64,000 bases of DNA from Emiliania huxleyi CCMP1516 (lineage: Eukaryota > Haptophyta > Isochrysidales > Noelaerhabdaceae), in assembly GCF_000372725.1 (NCBI RefSeq), contig NW_005202427.1, positions 610,995-674,994 on the forward strand, written 5' to 3'. Numbering within the stretch: the stretch's first letter is position 1; the number at the start of each line of letters is the position of its first letter. A program made the translations under genes and the position numbers. This document shows, piece after piece, positions 49,365-60,710 of the stretch. Below the pieces are notes generated by a model, which saw only the letters and a list, made by a program, of their open reading frames with translations, was not told the origin of the DNA and made no database searches.

Positions 49365-52211
49365 TCAGCCCTTCACGGCGTGCCACCGGTTGGAGCATCG
49401 CGACGCAGCCGACCGAACCACCCTCTTGCGGTGATCGAGCAGGTCCTGCAGGTCGCGCAGAACCCGCTTCTTGAGCGGGTAGAGGGTTGGCGGAGGCAGC
49501 GTGGAAGCGGCCGAGTCGAGCAGCTGCAAGGCCCGCTCGGTGAGGCGGCTCGCCGGGCCGGGCGGAAGCAGCTGTGTGGCACGACCGGCAAAGCGGAGCG
49601 CCGCCGGGATCGCCTCGGCAAGAGCCGCCTCGGCCTGGGCGCCGTCGCGGTTGTTGGCTTCGGGCAGCTTCCCCGCAAAAGCCAGCATCACCGCCAAAGC
49701 TTGCTCCACTCTCTCTGCGGCGGCGTCGCCCCCGAGCAGCGCTCTTGGGACGGAGTTGCCGCCGCCATCGCCGCCGTCGCAGCAATGCTGGAGGACGTGC
49801 CTCAGCCAGAGGCTGGCGGTGGGCGCGAGGCGGAGGAGCGGAGGCAGCGCGGCGGCTGGGAGGCCGAGGAGCACCATCACAGTTGCGTGGACACGCCACA
49901 AGCTCGCCGCAGCAGAACCCGGCGCCCCCGCCGGCCGATCTCCGGCTGAAGACGGCGCGAGCCGCGGCAAGAGCGCGGCGGACAGCCGCTGCGAGAGAAG
50001 CGGCGAGCAGCTCGCGCCCGTCTCGCGAAGGAGCAGCGCCCCGGGGGGCTGCACGAGCATCCGGAGCCCGCCACACGCCGTGTCGACCCACCGGGCGGCG
50101 GCGATCGCCACCGCGGGGCTGGTCGATCGGTCCGCGAGCTCGGCAGCCCGCTCGATCAGTCCGACGAGCGCCGCCGGCTGCCGCGCGACGAAGGCCTGCC
50201 CCCGACAGACGGCCGCCTACGCGCGAGGAGGAGCGGCACTCCTGCAGCGGTGCCGCTCTACACCGCGGAGGCGCGCCAGGCCCTCACCTTTGACAGCCAG
50301 ACCCAGCGGTGAAGCTTGGAGAGCGCCTCGGCAGCGCCGCCGCCGCCGTCGAGCGCCGCGTCGAGGATCGCCTGATCGCGGTCGATGAGCGCCGCGAGCT
50401 CCTCGTCCTTCGCCCACTTGTTCGACGCGACGCAGAGCGCAGGCAGTAGCGGGGCGGGCACACCGGCCGCCCCGTCGCCGTCGCACGCCGCGAAGAGCAG
50501 GCCAACCGTCCCCTCGGGCAGCGGGGTGCGTGCGTGCGTGTGGGCGAGAGCCAGCTCGAGCAGCGGCGCCAGCAAAGCCCGCGCCGCGCCGTCCTGCGGC
50601 TCGCCTGCGGCCGCCGGGGCAGGGAGCAGCCAAGCGAGTACCTCCCTCAGCCAGCCGCCGTCGGCTCGGCACAGCGCGACGCACAGCGGGCGGCTCGCCT
50701 CGAGCAGCGCCTCCAGCCTCGCCTTTGGGAGGGAGACGCGGGGTCGGGAGGGCAGAGAGAGAGGAGGAGGAGGCGCCGGATGCCTTGCGCGCCTGCGCGG
50801 CCGAGGGAGGCGGTCGCGCGCCAGCGGGAGCAGCGGGAACCGACTCGAGAGCGGCGGCGGTGGCGGCGGCGGTCCAAGCGGCGCGCAGCCTCGAGGCGCA
50901 GCTGAAAGCGACCTCGCGCGCCGGAGTGCCAGGCGCGGCTGCGGCGGCGGCGAGGCCCGCGAAGCAAGCGGCGAGGGCGGCGTCCGGTTGGCTCGCTACA
51001 CGCCCGAGCTCGATGCGCCGCTCAGCGACGGAGGCGAGCGCAGTGGCGGCGGCAGTCCACGTCGGGTCCTGTGAAAGGGGCGTCGTTGTTAGGAGCGAAG
51101 CGCGGCCGGTGGGTGGGGGGGGGGGGGGGGGGGGGCCTCCCCCCAAGGGGTTCCCGGGCCCTGGAGCGGCTTTAAAAAAATGGCGGCGGAAAAAGTTGGA
51201 TTTTGGCCGCATTTGGGCCGCATCTCGACTGCATCTTGGCGGCAACTCGGCTGCATCTCGGCTGCATCTCGGCCATACCTCCTCGAGCAGCGGTGCGACG
51301 GCGGCGGCGAGGTGCGAGCAGACCTATCGAGCGCGGTGCAGGGTGCGCGTGAGCGAGAGGGGACTGGTCGCCACCCGACACGAGCGGCGCGGCGCCAGCG
51401 GCGACGAGGAGGCGCCGCCCTCCAAGCCAGCCGTGCTCGCGGCGTGCAACGCGTCGAGCAGCGGCGCGAGGAGCTCGCCCCTCACCGCTGCGAGCAACCG
51501 CTCGGAGGAGCTGCCTTGGGGAGCGGCTCGCGAGGCGGCGCACAGCTGCGCCACCGCGCTGGCGACCGCCGCGGCGGCAGAGGGAGGCGCGCGCGCGCCG
51601 TCGGGGGCGGCGAGCTGCGGGCCGGCCGGGCTGGCCGCGTGCGCCGCGTCGACGATCGCAGTGGCGAGGAGGCGGACGGGGCCAGCAGCTGGGCTCGGCT
51701 CGAGGCTCGGCTCGAGCCGGCCCGCCGCCAGGCCGAGGCCGAGGCAGAGCAGCTCCGCCGCTGCGGGGCCGAGGGGGGGGCGGGCGTCACCGTCGCCGTC
51801 GGCGGTTCGCGCCTCGCGCCACGTCGCCGCCTCCCGCCCCAGCAGCCGACTCGCTCCCTCGACCAGGGAAGCGGCGTGAGCGGCCGCCTCGGCCGCCGCG
51901 GCGTCTGCCTGCCCGCCCGGTCTGCCAGCCGACCGGAGGAGCGCAAGCAGCACGCTCAGAGCGTCGGCCTGGGCTGTGCGCCGCCGCCCACCCCCTCCGC
52001 CGCCCGCCGCCGCACCCGCCTCCTCCTCCGCCGTGGCGACGGCCAGCAGCGGGGGCAGGCAGAGCCGCAGGCACAGCGCACCCGCCGCCGCAGAGCCGGC
52101 CGCCGCGGCGCAGAGGAGCTCGGAGGCGTCGGAGGCGGACGGGCCGGCCGGCGGCGGCGAGACGCAGAGCTCCACCAGCGGCGACAAGGCGAGCTCGAGC
52201 AGCGGCGGACG

Positions 52212-52247
<36 letters not shown>

Positions 52248-53521
52248 TTCGGTCGCCGGAGCGGCGCAGACGGCCGCCATCGCGCGCACTGCGGCGCTGA
52301 GCGCCGCAAGGCGCGCGCTCCGCTCGGCGGCCGAGGCGGCGGCGACGCCGGAGCGACCGGTCGAGGAGGCTGCGAGCACGGCGAGCTGCGCGCGGAGGGA
52401 GGCGCCGAGCGGCTGCGCGTGGTGGAGCAGCTGCGGGGCGCCGTACTCGGCGGCGAGCAGGGAGAGGGCCTGCAGCGCCTGCATCGCCCCGTCGGCGTCG
52501 TCCTCCTCGTCCGCGGCGTCGGTGAGGGGCGGGGCGGAGAGGTGCTCGAACTGCGCCGCGCCGACAAGCAAGGGGCGGCCTCAGGGGGCTTCTATTGGGC
52601 GTGTGTCTCGGCGCAGCCTTTGCGCGCCAGGAACGGGAGGGCGAGGGGCGCGAAGCGGGGCGAGGCGCGGAGGGTGCGGATGAGGGAAGTGAGGAGGTGG
52701 GCCCGCGTGATGCCGTGCGAGTCGCCCGGCGGGGGCGTGAAGGAGATGGGGAAGTAGTAGCTCAGCGAGTCGAACACCTCGCCCACCGCCTCGGACCAGC
52801 CGGCGGCCGCCACCGCCTCGCACCGCGCGCAGAGGGTCCGCAGCAGCTGCAGAAAGGAGAGGAGGTTGCGCGGGTCCTTCTCGCCGTCGAAGGCGCGCAA
52901 GCAGCCGAGCAGGAAGCGCACCGCAGGCACGCCGCCGATGGAGCCGACCTCCTCGCCCTTGCCGCCACCCTCGCCCCCGCCCTCGCCGCCGCCCTCGCCG
53001 CCGCCCTCGCCGCCGCCCTCGCCACCGCCCTCGCCGCTGCCGCCCTCGCCGCCTCCGCCAAGCCACGGTGGGCTGGCGAGGCCGAGGCCGAGGCCGAGGG
53101 CGGCGGCGCGGTCGGCCTGCGGCAGCGACCGAATATCGCACTCCTCGAGCAGGGCGGTGGCGATCTGCGCGCGGCGGCCCGGAGCGACGGAGAGCAGCGG
53201 CAGCACCGCCGACGCCGCACTAAACACGGCGCTCGCGCACGCATAGTCGTGCATCCGAGCGCAGAGGAAGTCGACGAGGTGGCCGAGCGCGTCGGCGTCG
53301 AGCACGCCAGCGTCGGTCGCGCCGACGATGCGTGCCACCGCTCGTGTGGCGCGCGCACGCAGCGTGTGGTCGGTGGAGGTCAGGCTCGGCCCGAGGGCCT
53401 GCAGGACCGCGCTCAGCTTCGTGCCGCCCGCAGAGGCGGTGATGATGCGGCCAGCCTCGGCGACGGCCTCCGAGAGCCTCGGCTCGCTCGCGTCGACGCA
53501 CTCGATTGCAAGAGCCTCCAT
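49365..53521 (-). CDS. MMS19 (cytosolic iron-sulfur assembly factor)
   Basis: ATG 53519-53521, stop 49365-49367. The first exon holds the MMS19 N-terminal HEAT region: LVDFLCARMHDY, then FDGEKDPRNLLSFLQLLRTL and SYYFPISFTPPPGDSHGITR, followed by PRFAPLALPFLARK. These are the family's most conserved phrases. Middle exons are Ala-rich HEAT repeats. The last exon ends LYPLKKRVLRDLQDLLDHRK, RVVRSAASRCSNRW, the C-terminal helix that binds CIAO1. MMS19 delivers Fe-S clusters to DNA polymerases, helicases and XPD. A (GEGG)n insert (52970-53050) interrupts the N-domain. Introns include one at about 51075-51285 (GT donor GAGGAG|GTATGG, acceptor TTTCACAG) with GAGATGCAGCC repeats and a C/G-run. Some middle joins are unresolved. 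Confidence 0.88.
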
Positions 53522-54462
53522 CGCCCGCTGTGTTTCTTTCTTGGATCATGTCCGAGCCTGACGTGTCGTCATCATCTGTCCCGCGTCCACCCATACCGCG
53601 TTGGTGTCCAGTCCGAGCCTGGCTGTTCTTCACCTTTCTACCTACCTACCTACCTGAGTGTTCTTCACCTTCCTACATACATACCTGCTCTCATGCGCTG
53701 GTCATTTCCTCCCCCCGACGGACGCACTCGGCTGGACTCAGGCACTCCGCTCTACTCGAGTGCATGTACCCCACCCCTCTTGCCATCCTCTCTGGCCATC
53801 CCCTCTGGCCACGTGGCCACCCCCTCCCCGGCCATCCCTTCCACACAAACTCCAAATGATGTGTGAGTGTTAGAGTTGTTCGGTATTGCTAAATCTCTCT
53901 CTCTCAAACTCCCCTGAAACTCCCCCTCCCTTCAGCGCACTCGTGCGTCGTGTGGATGCGACAGAGATTTCTTCTTCTTTGTAAAATTCTTCTTCGCTTG
54001 GATGCGCGCGAGCCGTGGGTTAAGTACGGTCGTGGTTCACTCGTCGGCTGGCCGGCCGGCGGCGATGGCCGGCTCATCGGGACGCGGCCGTTGGAACTGC
54101 GTTGGAACTGCGGCGGCCCCCCCCGAGAAGTGCCGGTGGCGGGGTCTTGGCTCTTGCACGAGCAAGTGGCAGGGTCCCAATACATGCATGGATGGGAGCA
54201 TCACAGATGGCAGCGACATCACAGAGAGGAGGTACAGGTGCAGGTGGCGGCGGCGTGGGAGGTGGAGGGGTGGGTGGTGGCATCTCTGTGGAGGGATACG
54301 TGGTGGCATCTCTGGTGGAGACGGCGCTGGAGCCTCCTTACAATTTAAATTTGGTTGGGAATAAAGAAAGAAAACAGTATCTCCAAGGGAGGGATGGGAG
54401 GATACAAAAGAAACAAAACAAACCCAAACGAGAAGAAAGAAAGAAAGAAAGAAAACAGACAA
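53522..54462. other. Intergenic region rich in short repeats
   Basis: Includes CTAC and CATA runs with GTTCTTCACCTT repeated (53625-53690; a related GTTCTTCACCTTCCTAAATACATAC lies at 43308-43340). A TGGCCAGAGG-type array (53783-53835), repeat E copy 2 (53861-53900) and direct GTGGTGGCATCTCTG repeats near 54266-54320 follow. No gene recognised. Confidence 0.55.
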
Positions 54463-54835
54463 CCCAAAGAAAGAAAGAAAGAAAGAAAACAGACAACCCA
54501 AGGGAGGGATGGGAGGACGGCACGCCGCCACCACACAGGGATTTTAAGGAGAGGAGTGTGATGCGCTAGCCGTCGCCCACCCTAGGGAGTCTGCCTCTTC
54601 CTATCTCTTTTCGCAGTCTCTCGCCGATTCTCGCTGCAACCTTCATGCCACCTCGCGGCCGTCCCACTCTCGTAAAAGAAAGAAAGAAAACAGGCAACCC
54701 AAGGGAGGGATGGGAGGACGGTACGCCGCCACCACACAGGGATTTTAGGGGAGAAGTGTGGTGTTAGCCGTCGCCCACCCTCGGGCGTCTACCACTTCCT
54801 ATCTCTCTCCGCAGTTTATCTCCCACTCTCGTCAC
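54445..54835 (+). repeat. Tandem pair of dispersed repeat F
   Basis: Two adjacent units of about 200 bases. Each runs from an AAGAAAG array through CAACCCAAGGGAGGG, ACGCCGCCACCACACAGGG and TAGCCGTCGCCCACCCT to CACTTCCTATCTCT or CTCTTCCTATCTCT. Copies elsewhere: 38720-38818 (inverted) and a partial one at 19735-19785. Confidence 0.75.
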
Positions 54836-55020
54836 AGACAACCCAAGGAAAAAGAATTCTTTTCTTGTCGCAGGAGCCTGCTCGCTCGGCGAAGGTGCCC
54901 ACCACACCGAAGCACAACCCGGGTCCTGCTCACACAAAAACGCACAACCCGGGACCACAACGCACGCTCTGCTCACCCGCCACGCGACGAGCCGCAGGTC
55001 CGGCGGCGTCACCGACCCGT

Positions 55021-57989
55021 ATGCTGGCACGCACGTCTCGCGGCATGTTGCGCTCAGCGCACGTTCCGTGGAGACACGCACGCGGCGACGCCCTCCCCAA
55101 CGTTGAGGTACGCAGCGGAGCACACTCTCCCCCCACTTGCCTGAGCATACACTCCGACGACCGCGCGCAAGTGTGTGCCAGGTGAACGCTGCGTCGTGGG
55201 CTCGGGCGACAGCCAGGCGCCTCTCGACCGCCTCCCCGCGGCCGGTCCTGCAGTCAGCGCGCGTGACGGACGTCGCCGCGCCGCAAGACCTCAAGGGGAA
55301 GGCGGCGCTGCAGGAGGAGGGCAGTGTTCTGCTGACGGAGCGTGAGCTCCAGTATCGGGCGCTGCAGCCGCCGAAGGGTGGGGTGGAGGCGGACCTGCGC
55401 GGGCTCATGGCTTCGAGCGACGAGCCGCTCTCGCACACGGCCGCCGACGCCGGGAAGATCTTCTCGCTCGAGCGCAGCTCCGCCTTTGCCAGCCTCTTCT
55501 TCCACACCGGCTTGTGCGGCAAGGGACGGCAGGAGCAGGCGGCCAAGACGGCGGCGGCGCTGGTGCGGCCCGAAGTCCTCGAGCTGCGCGACGAGCTGCT
55601 CTGGCGCGCCGCGCGCCCCGCCGACGCGCAGCACAGCCTGCGCGACTCGTCCGGCCTCGTGCTGGTCGGCGAGAGGGGGCACGGCAAGTCGTGGGCGCTC
55701 AACTATGCGGCTGCGGCGTGCGAGGCTGCGGGCTGGCTGGTGGTGCTCGCGCCTTGGGCAGCCGACTGGACGATGGGCGTGGGAGCGCGCTCGGCGCAGG
55801 TCCGCCAGACGCGCGGGCCTTGTGAGACGCGCGCGCAGCGCAGTGCTGAGGGGAGCGCAGTGCCGAGAGGAGCGCAGTGCCGAGAGGAGCGCAGTGCCGA
55901 GAGGAGCGCAGTGCAGAGAGGAGCGCAGTAAAGAGAGGAGCGCAGTGCAGAGAGGAGCGCAGTGCTGAGAGGAGCGCAGTGCTGAGAGGAGCGCAGTGCT
56001 GAGAGGAGCGCAGTGCTGAGAGGAGCGCAGTGCTGAGAGGAGCGCAGTGCTGAGAGGAGCGCAGTGCCGAGAGGAGCGCAGTGCCGAGAGGAGCGCAGTG
56101 CAGAGAGGAGCGCAGTGCCGAGAGGAGCGCAGTGCAGAGAGGAGCGCAGTGCAGAGAGGAGCGCAGTGCTGAGAGGAGCGCAGTGCTGAGAGGAGCGCAG
56201 TGCAGAGAGGAGCGCAGTGCAGAGAGGAGCGCAGTGCAGAGAGGAGCGCAGTGCCGAGAGGAGCGCAGTGCTGAGAGGAGCGCAGTGCTGAGAGGAGCGC
56301 AGTGCTGAGAGGAGCGCAGTGCTGAGAGGAGCGCAGTGCAGAGAGGAGCGCAGTGCAGAGAGGAGCGCAGTGCTGAGAGGAGCGCAGTGCTGAGAGGAGC
56401 GCAGTGCTGAGAGGAGTGCAGTGCTGAGAGGAGCGCAGTGCTGAGAGGAGCGCAGTGCAGAGAGGAGCGCAGTGCAGAGAGGAGCGCAGTGCTGAGAGGA
56501 GCGCCTCCCCCCCTCTGCTTGTGCCTGCAGGAGGCCAACGAGGCGTACCGGGTGGGGGACAGCGACTACTTCAAGGCGGTGCCGCCCGAGCTCGCAGGCT
56601 CGGACTTGTACGAGTCGCCCGACGCCTCGGCGCTGCTGCTGCAGTCGGTCTACTTTTCGCAGCGCGGGAAGCTCGAGCGCATCACCATCAAGGAGAGAGC
56701 CGAGCCCCCGCCGCCTCAACCCTGCACCCTTCCCCCCCCAACCTACCGAGGTGCATCCCTGTCCAGGGCGAGGAGAGGCGAAAGGCGTACGCGCACCTCG
56801 CGGCGGGGCGCGAGCCCACGCTGGCCGACATGCTGCTGCCGAGCGTCCGCGGCGAGGGGGACGCCTTCACCGACTTCCCGGTGCCGCTCCGGCCGGTGCA
56901 CGACTTGCTGCAGGAGCTGAAGCTCGTCACGGAGATGCCGGCGCCTCCGCCCCCCGCGTGCAGAGCCATACTGCTGCACGGCGAGCGGCGGAGACAAAAT
57001 GCACCGCCTAACAAATAAAAATTCCATAGGCGAGTGTCGACTTATATCTAGCTCACTCTAAAATCTATGGGACACCAAGTACACTGAACTTACCCTCGAA
57101 GACCCAAACGTAGAGNNNNNNNNNNNNNNNNNNNNNNNNNNNNNNNNNNNNNNNNNNNNNNNNNNNNNNNNNNNNNNNNNNNNNNNNNNNNNNNNNNNNN
57201 NNNNNNNNNNNNNNNCGGGAGCAGGTGCTGTTCGCGGTCGACGGGTGGCAGCTGTGGGGCGAGATGGCAACCTCGCGCAATTGGGGCTCGAGCCGCGGCG
57301 CTGCACGCCTGGCAGCTCCTGGGGCCGTCCCTGCTCGGGTCGCTGGAGTGAGCACGCCCCCGCGCGGACACTTGCCGGGGGCAAGCACCCGGGCCCCCAC
57401 CCCCAACCCGCCGCTGCTGGGATCGCCGCCGGGAGGCCGCCGCCTCAACCACCTTGCGCCTACACCCCCCCCCCCCTCTTCCCTTTCCCCCTTCGGGCTG
57501 CAGGTTTGGCGCCTCGATGGCCAACGGGATGATGCTCTGCGCCGTCTCGCACTCGCCGCCCCACCCGCCCCTCACGCCGCGCCGGCAGAGAAAGCACTTC
57601 CCGCCGCCGCTCGACTACTCGCGCCCGCGCGCGCTGCACGGGCCCCTCCGCTCCGCCCTCCGCCGCGTCGGGCCGTACTCGTCCTCCGAGCTGCGCGCCG
57701 TGCTGAGCCTGTGCGCACAGCACCGAGGGGGAGAGGCCGCCCTCCCGCCTCCCGCGCACCCGCGCGCGCCCGCGCACCGCACCCGCGCAGGTACGCGCAC
57801 GTTGGCTTGCTGCGCAACCGCGGCCTGCAGTCGCAGCTCGACTCGGGCGCGAGACGCTCTCAGTGCCTCGGCTGGCGCAGCCCATCGACTCGTCCACGAC
57901 ACGTCCGAGACGCGTCCTGTAGGTGAGCTCACGCGCAAGGTGATGCTCCTCACTGGCGGAGCGGGCGACGACGTGTTCAAGCTGGTGCA
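55021..57989 (+). CDS. Mitochondrial small-subunit ribosomal protein mS29 (DAP3)
   Basis: ATG 55021; exons 55021-55107, 55182-55778, 56531-56698, 56767-56940, from 57225, about 57504, about 57791, and a last exon ending at the TGA near 57998. The start (MLARTSRGMLRSAHVPWRHA) is an Arg-rich mitochondrial presequence. The P-loop is VLVGERGHGKSWALNYA, followed by GWLVVLAPWAADW, as in DAP3 (VL.G.rG.GKs..l.h... gWlVl.ip.a). VLFAVDGWQLWGEMA matches the Walker B region 'PVLvAVDg.N'. The end is TRKVMLLTGGAGDDVFKLVH. Introns: GT-AG, a 752-base intron of 17-base repeats, GC-AG (56699-56766), and GC donors further on. An assembly gap (57116-57215) and an unresolved frame shift near 57290 affect the middle. 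mS29 is a GTP-binding protein of the mitoribosome head. Confidence 0.75.
55835..56503. repeat. 17-base minisatellite, about 39 copies
   Basis: The unit GAGAGGAGCGCAGTGCT (with CC or CA variants at the end) repeats almost without gaps and fills the second intron of the mS29 gene. Since 17 is not a multiple of three, all three frames on both strands stay open over long distances, producing spurious long repeat frames. Confidence 0.9.
57116..57215. other. Assembly gap (100 N)
   Basis: Exactly 100 N within an mS29 intron. The 110 bases to its left (GACAAAATGCACCGCCTAAC and on) are AT-richer and unlike the flanking gene. Confidence 0.99.
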
Positions 57990-58229
57990 CAGCTTGTGAG
58001 GGCGCGAGGGGGGGGGAGTGTGAATGTGCGCCGTGTCCCATGCTTAGTCCCATTATTGGCGTGGCAGCCCACGCCCAGCACTCAGCCACTCTGCCCCTGC
58101 TGCCCATTGTGTGTCCTGGGGGCGCGCGCGGCAGCCGCAGGGCCAGGCGCGGAGCAGGACAAGATCAAGCAAAGGAAACGCCCTGTGTTTATCTTGTGTA
58201 GCTTGCGCGCGCGATGGCCGGCTGCGGCG

Positions 58230-58918
58230 ATGGCCGAGAAAAAAAGTGACCCGATACGTTTCGTGCCTCCGAGACGGTTCCTCCCATCTGGGGATGCAGC
58301 ACAGGTCCGGGCCAAGCTCGGTTCAAATGAAATCAGCCCGTTGCATATGCAGGCCGTCGTCGAGGGAATACGCGGTGCCGTCGGACCGTGACGTCGATCC
58401 GTTTGCGCTGCCAGCCCACGCCGACTTCGGACGCTGGCCCTTGGCCCGTTCCCCACGACTTTGATGATGCTGCGGCGCACCCGCGAGCGCGAGTGCAGAT
58501 GGTGGGGCCGGGGAGCGGCGTGACAAAGCAATTCCTGAGCAACAGGGAGGAAATCCTAAGCAGCATGGGGGCGGCCCTGTTCCAGGGAGAGGGGCAGCGG
58601 GAGAGACGCGCACGGGTGAAGACGCTCTTCGCCTCGATCGACATGGACGGGAATGTGGCGACGTGGGCGGAGAGGTGGGGGTTGGACAAGGACAAACTGA
58701 AGCAGACAAGGGTAGAGGGCGGAGGCTCCTTTGACTTTGGGGCGTACCTTCAGGCGCAAGCAGAGGGCACGCTCTGGCTGAGCAATAGCCTGGAGGAGAG
58801 GACGGGAATGACCCGCTTTGTCACGGATTGGCACCTCGATCGAGGTGCGCTATGCGCGCCGCATGGAGTACGACGCCACTGGTCAGTGGCCGGTCTTGTG
58901 GTAGTGGAGGAAAGCCAC
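58230..58918 (+). CDS. Unknown protein with EF-hand-like loop
   Basis: ATG 58230 (MAEKKSDPIRFVPPRRFLPS, then EISPLHMQAVVEGIRGA). A GT donor at about 58378 and a CAG acceptor at 58499 join in phase to MVGPGSGVTKQFLSNREEIL, RRARVKTLFASIDMDGNV and GGSFDFGAYLQAQAEGTLWL. DMDGNV could be a single calcium loop. A second plausible protein phrase, IEVRYARRMEYDATGQWPVL, ends at TAG 58918 but is one frame off, so a small intron or sequence error is needed to join it. Composition is natural and hydrophobic residues are well spaced. No family recognised. Its 3' end overlaps the convergent sulfotransferase gene by about 35 bases. Confidence 0.45.
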
Positions 58919-60490
58919 GCGGTGATTGCCCAGCGGCAGCGTGGGGGCGACAGCCCCCCCGGTGCGCCGTTCGGCTACGAGAGGGGGATGGCCGATTGGC
59001 GGCAGCCGTGCTATACCTACAGGTGCGGCGCGCGCAACGGACCACAGCCCCAGCGCGTGGGCAAACAGCCTCGCGTCGTAGCGGGTCCGCTCCGCCACAA
59101 TCGTGGCGCAGTCCAGCCCCTTGGCGGTACACTCTTCCTGCACGACCTTGGACTCGTTTGCAGGCGTGCCGCCCACCCGGCCGTGCGCGGGCGCAACGTG
59201 GCCAATCCGGACGAATGGCAGCCCGAGCTCCTGCAGCAGCCGCTCCATGCAGGGCGCGAGCTCCTCCGTCGTGCACACTAGATCGAAGCGCCGCACGACA
59301 TCGAGCGTGCGGTTGAACTCCGCCTCGCCGAAGTGGCGGTACCGCTTGCCCATTGGTTCCTTATTTCCCATCATGAAGCGGTCAAAGTCGCCGTGCAGCA
59401 GCTGGTTAGACTGCATGTTGTACGGAAGCCAGTAGTCGATGGTGCGGTTGAATCTGCCGAAGGATGGCTTGCCGCCCCACATCCAAGCCGAGAGTGAGTG
59501 CGAGAAGGGCGACCGCACAAGTGTTGTCAAGAAGACCCTCGCCGACGGCAGGAACCTTAGTTCCGTGATGCGAGGCAGCTCCTGGCTCACCCAGCCCGTG
59601 CACGCTTCGTGCAGCTCGAACACCAATGCCCGTGGCGAAGCCGGGCGTGGCAGCGACGCGTTGTGCGCTCTTTCCAGCGCCTCGTCCACATGGCCCCAGT
59701 CAATCTTGCAGGACCAGGAGCCGAGCCCTCTCCGCGCGATGGCATCCCCGCGTTTGTGAAGCGAAGCCATGATGCCGCGCACAGTCGTGCCTCCAGTCTT
59801 ATGCACGTGTCGATGGAACCACAAGGGGACCTGCGACCGTTCGTTGGCCAGTGGCAGCATCGGCTGTATTCGGCCCCGATCACCCAAGGCCTTGCCTCGC
59901 GAGCCTCTGCGTGTGTACTCGTAAGGTGTTCGCTTTACTCGGATCGGCGGCAGTCGAGGATGCAGCTTCATTGGTGCGAGGCTGGCGGGTGGCGTAGACT
60001 CTCCACCAGCTGCGGCGAGGACAGCGAGGCTGGCGGGCTGCGTACTGGCGGGGGGCGCAGCGTCGCCACCAGCTGCGGCGAGGACAGCGGCACTGCCGTG
60101 ATGCTCAACGCCGTCGCCCCGGATGTAGTTGCTGCTGCCCCGCAGGATGCAGGCCACGTCCGCCCGTGATTCGCACACCCGACCCGTACGCACAATAGCG
60201 GGCATGCAGCACTGGCGTGGCCCGCCGGGCCGACTGGAGCAGCCGCGTCCGCCGCACAGCCCGCACGCAGCGCTGCAGCAGACCTTGCGGCTTGGGTCCT
60301 GGACGCCGGCCGAGCAGTCGGCGAATCGACGAGAGGAGGCCGTGTGCTCCACGGGGCTGACGGTGAGGTTGAGATGGTGGTGGAAGACCAGGCGGTGCGC
60401 CTCGGCCGACGGCGAGAAGGACGAAAACATCTCGGGCGGGTCGATGGCGAGGACACAAAGCGCGATATGCAGGCCACCGGCCATCGTCAT
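58883..60490 (-). CDS. Golgi-type sulfotransferase with Cys-rich stem domain
   Basis: 535 residues from ATG 60488-60490, intronless. The start (MTMAGGLHIALCVLAI) is a short signal or signal-anchor. Next is a Cys-rich module: VCCSAACGLCGGRGC, then RPGG..QCC and C...C, a pattern I associate with haptophyte and pelagophyte extracellular proteins. After a repeat-like linker (VLAAAGGD and VLAAAGGES) comes the catalytic domain. The PAPS 5'-phosphosulfate loop is FHRHVHKTGGTTVRG; the 3'-phosphate motif is TL.VRSPFSHSLSAW. NRT sites would be glycosylated. This is the Sulfotransfer_2-like group that sulfates carbohydrates, here probably cell-surface or scale polysaccharides. Confidence 0.78.
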   Translation of the reverse strand: MTMAGGLHIALCVLAIDPPEMFSSFSPSAEAHRLVFHHHLNLTVSPVEHTASSRRFADCSAGVQDPSRKVCCSAACGLCGGRGCSSRPGGPRQCCMPAIVRTGRVCESRADVACILRGSSNYIRGDGVEHHGSAAVLAAAGGDAAPPASTQPASLAVLAAAGGESTPPASLAPMKLHPRLPPIRVKRTPYEYTRRGSRGKALGDRGRIQPMLPLANERSQVPLWFHRHVHKTGGTTVRGIMASLHKRGDAIARRGLGSWSCKIDWGHVDEALERAHNASLPRPASPRALVFELHEACTGWVSQELPRITELRFLPSARVFLTTLVRSPFSHSLSAWMWGGKPSFGRFNRTIDYWLPYNMQSNQLLHGDFDRFMMGNKEPMGKRYRHFGEAEFNRTLDVVRRFDLVCTTEELAPCMERLLQELGLPFVRIGHVAPAHGRVGGTPANESKVVQEECTAKGLDCATIVAERTRYDARLFAHALGLWSVARAAPVGIARLPPIGHPPLVAERRTGGAVAPTLPLGNHRVAFLHYHKTGH

Positions 60491-60710
60491 AGAGCGCACG
60501 GGCGCGATAGCTGTGGTTGGGCGAGCTCAGCCGAACTATCTGGGCCGGTGCGGGTCTACTGGCTCCGCACGCGCACTGCGGAACAGGGCAAAAACGGCGA
60601 CGCGCCCCAATTGATATCGACGGGCGCCTCAAAAGAATTTTACAGCGGCTCCCTCAAAAGAATTTCACAATCAGGCTCTCTCACGTGCGATTCCCACAAA
60701 AGCACAACCC

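Noticed and set aside
55699-56719. Long minus-strand frame of about 338 residues over the 17-base array
   Set aside because: The array has a 17-base period, so every frame stays open and the sequence merely repeats; mS29 exons on the plus strand explain the flanks.
58388-59281. 297-residue plus frame running into the sulfotransferase gene
   Set aside because: Only its first part (to about 58860) looks coding; the rest is antisense of the sulfotransferase catalytic domain.
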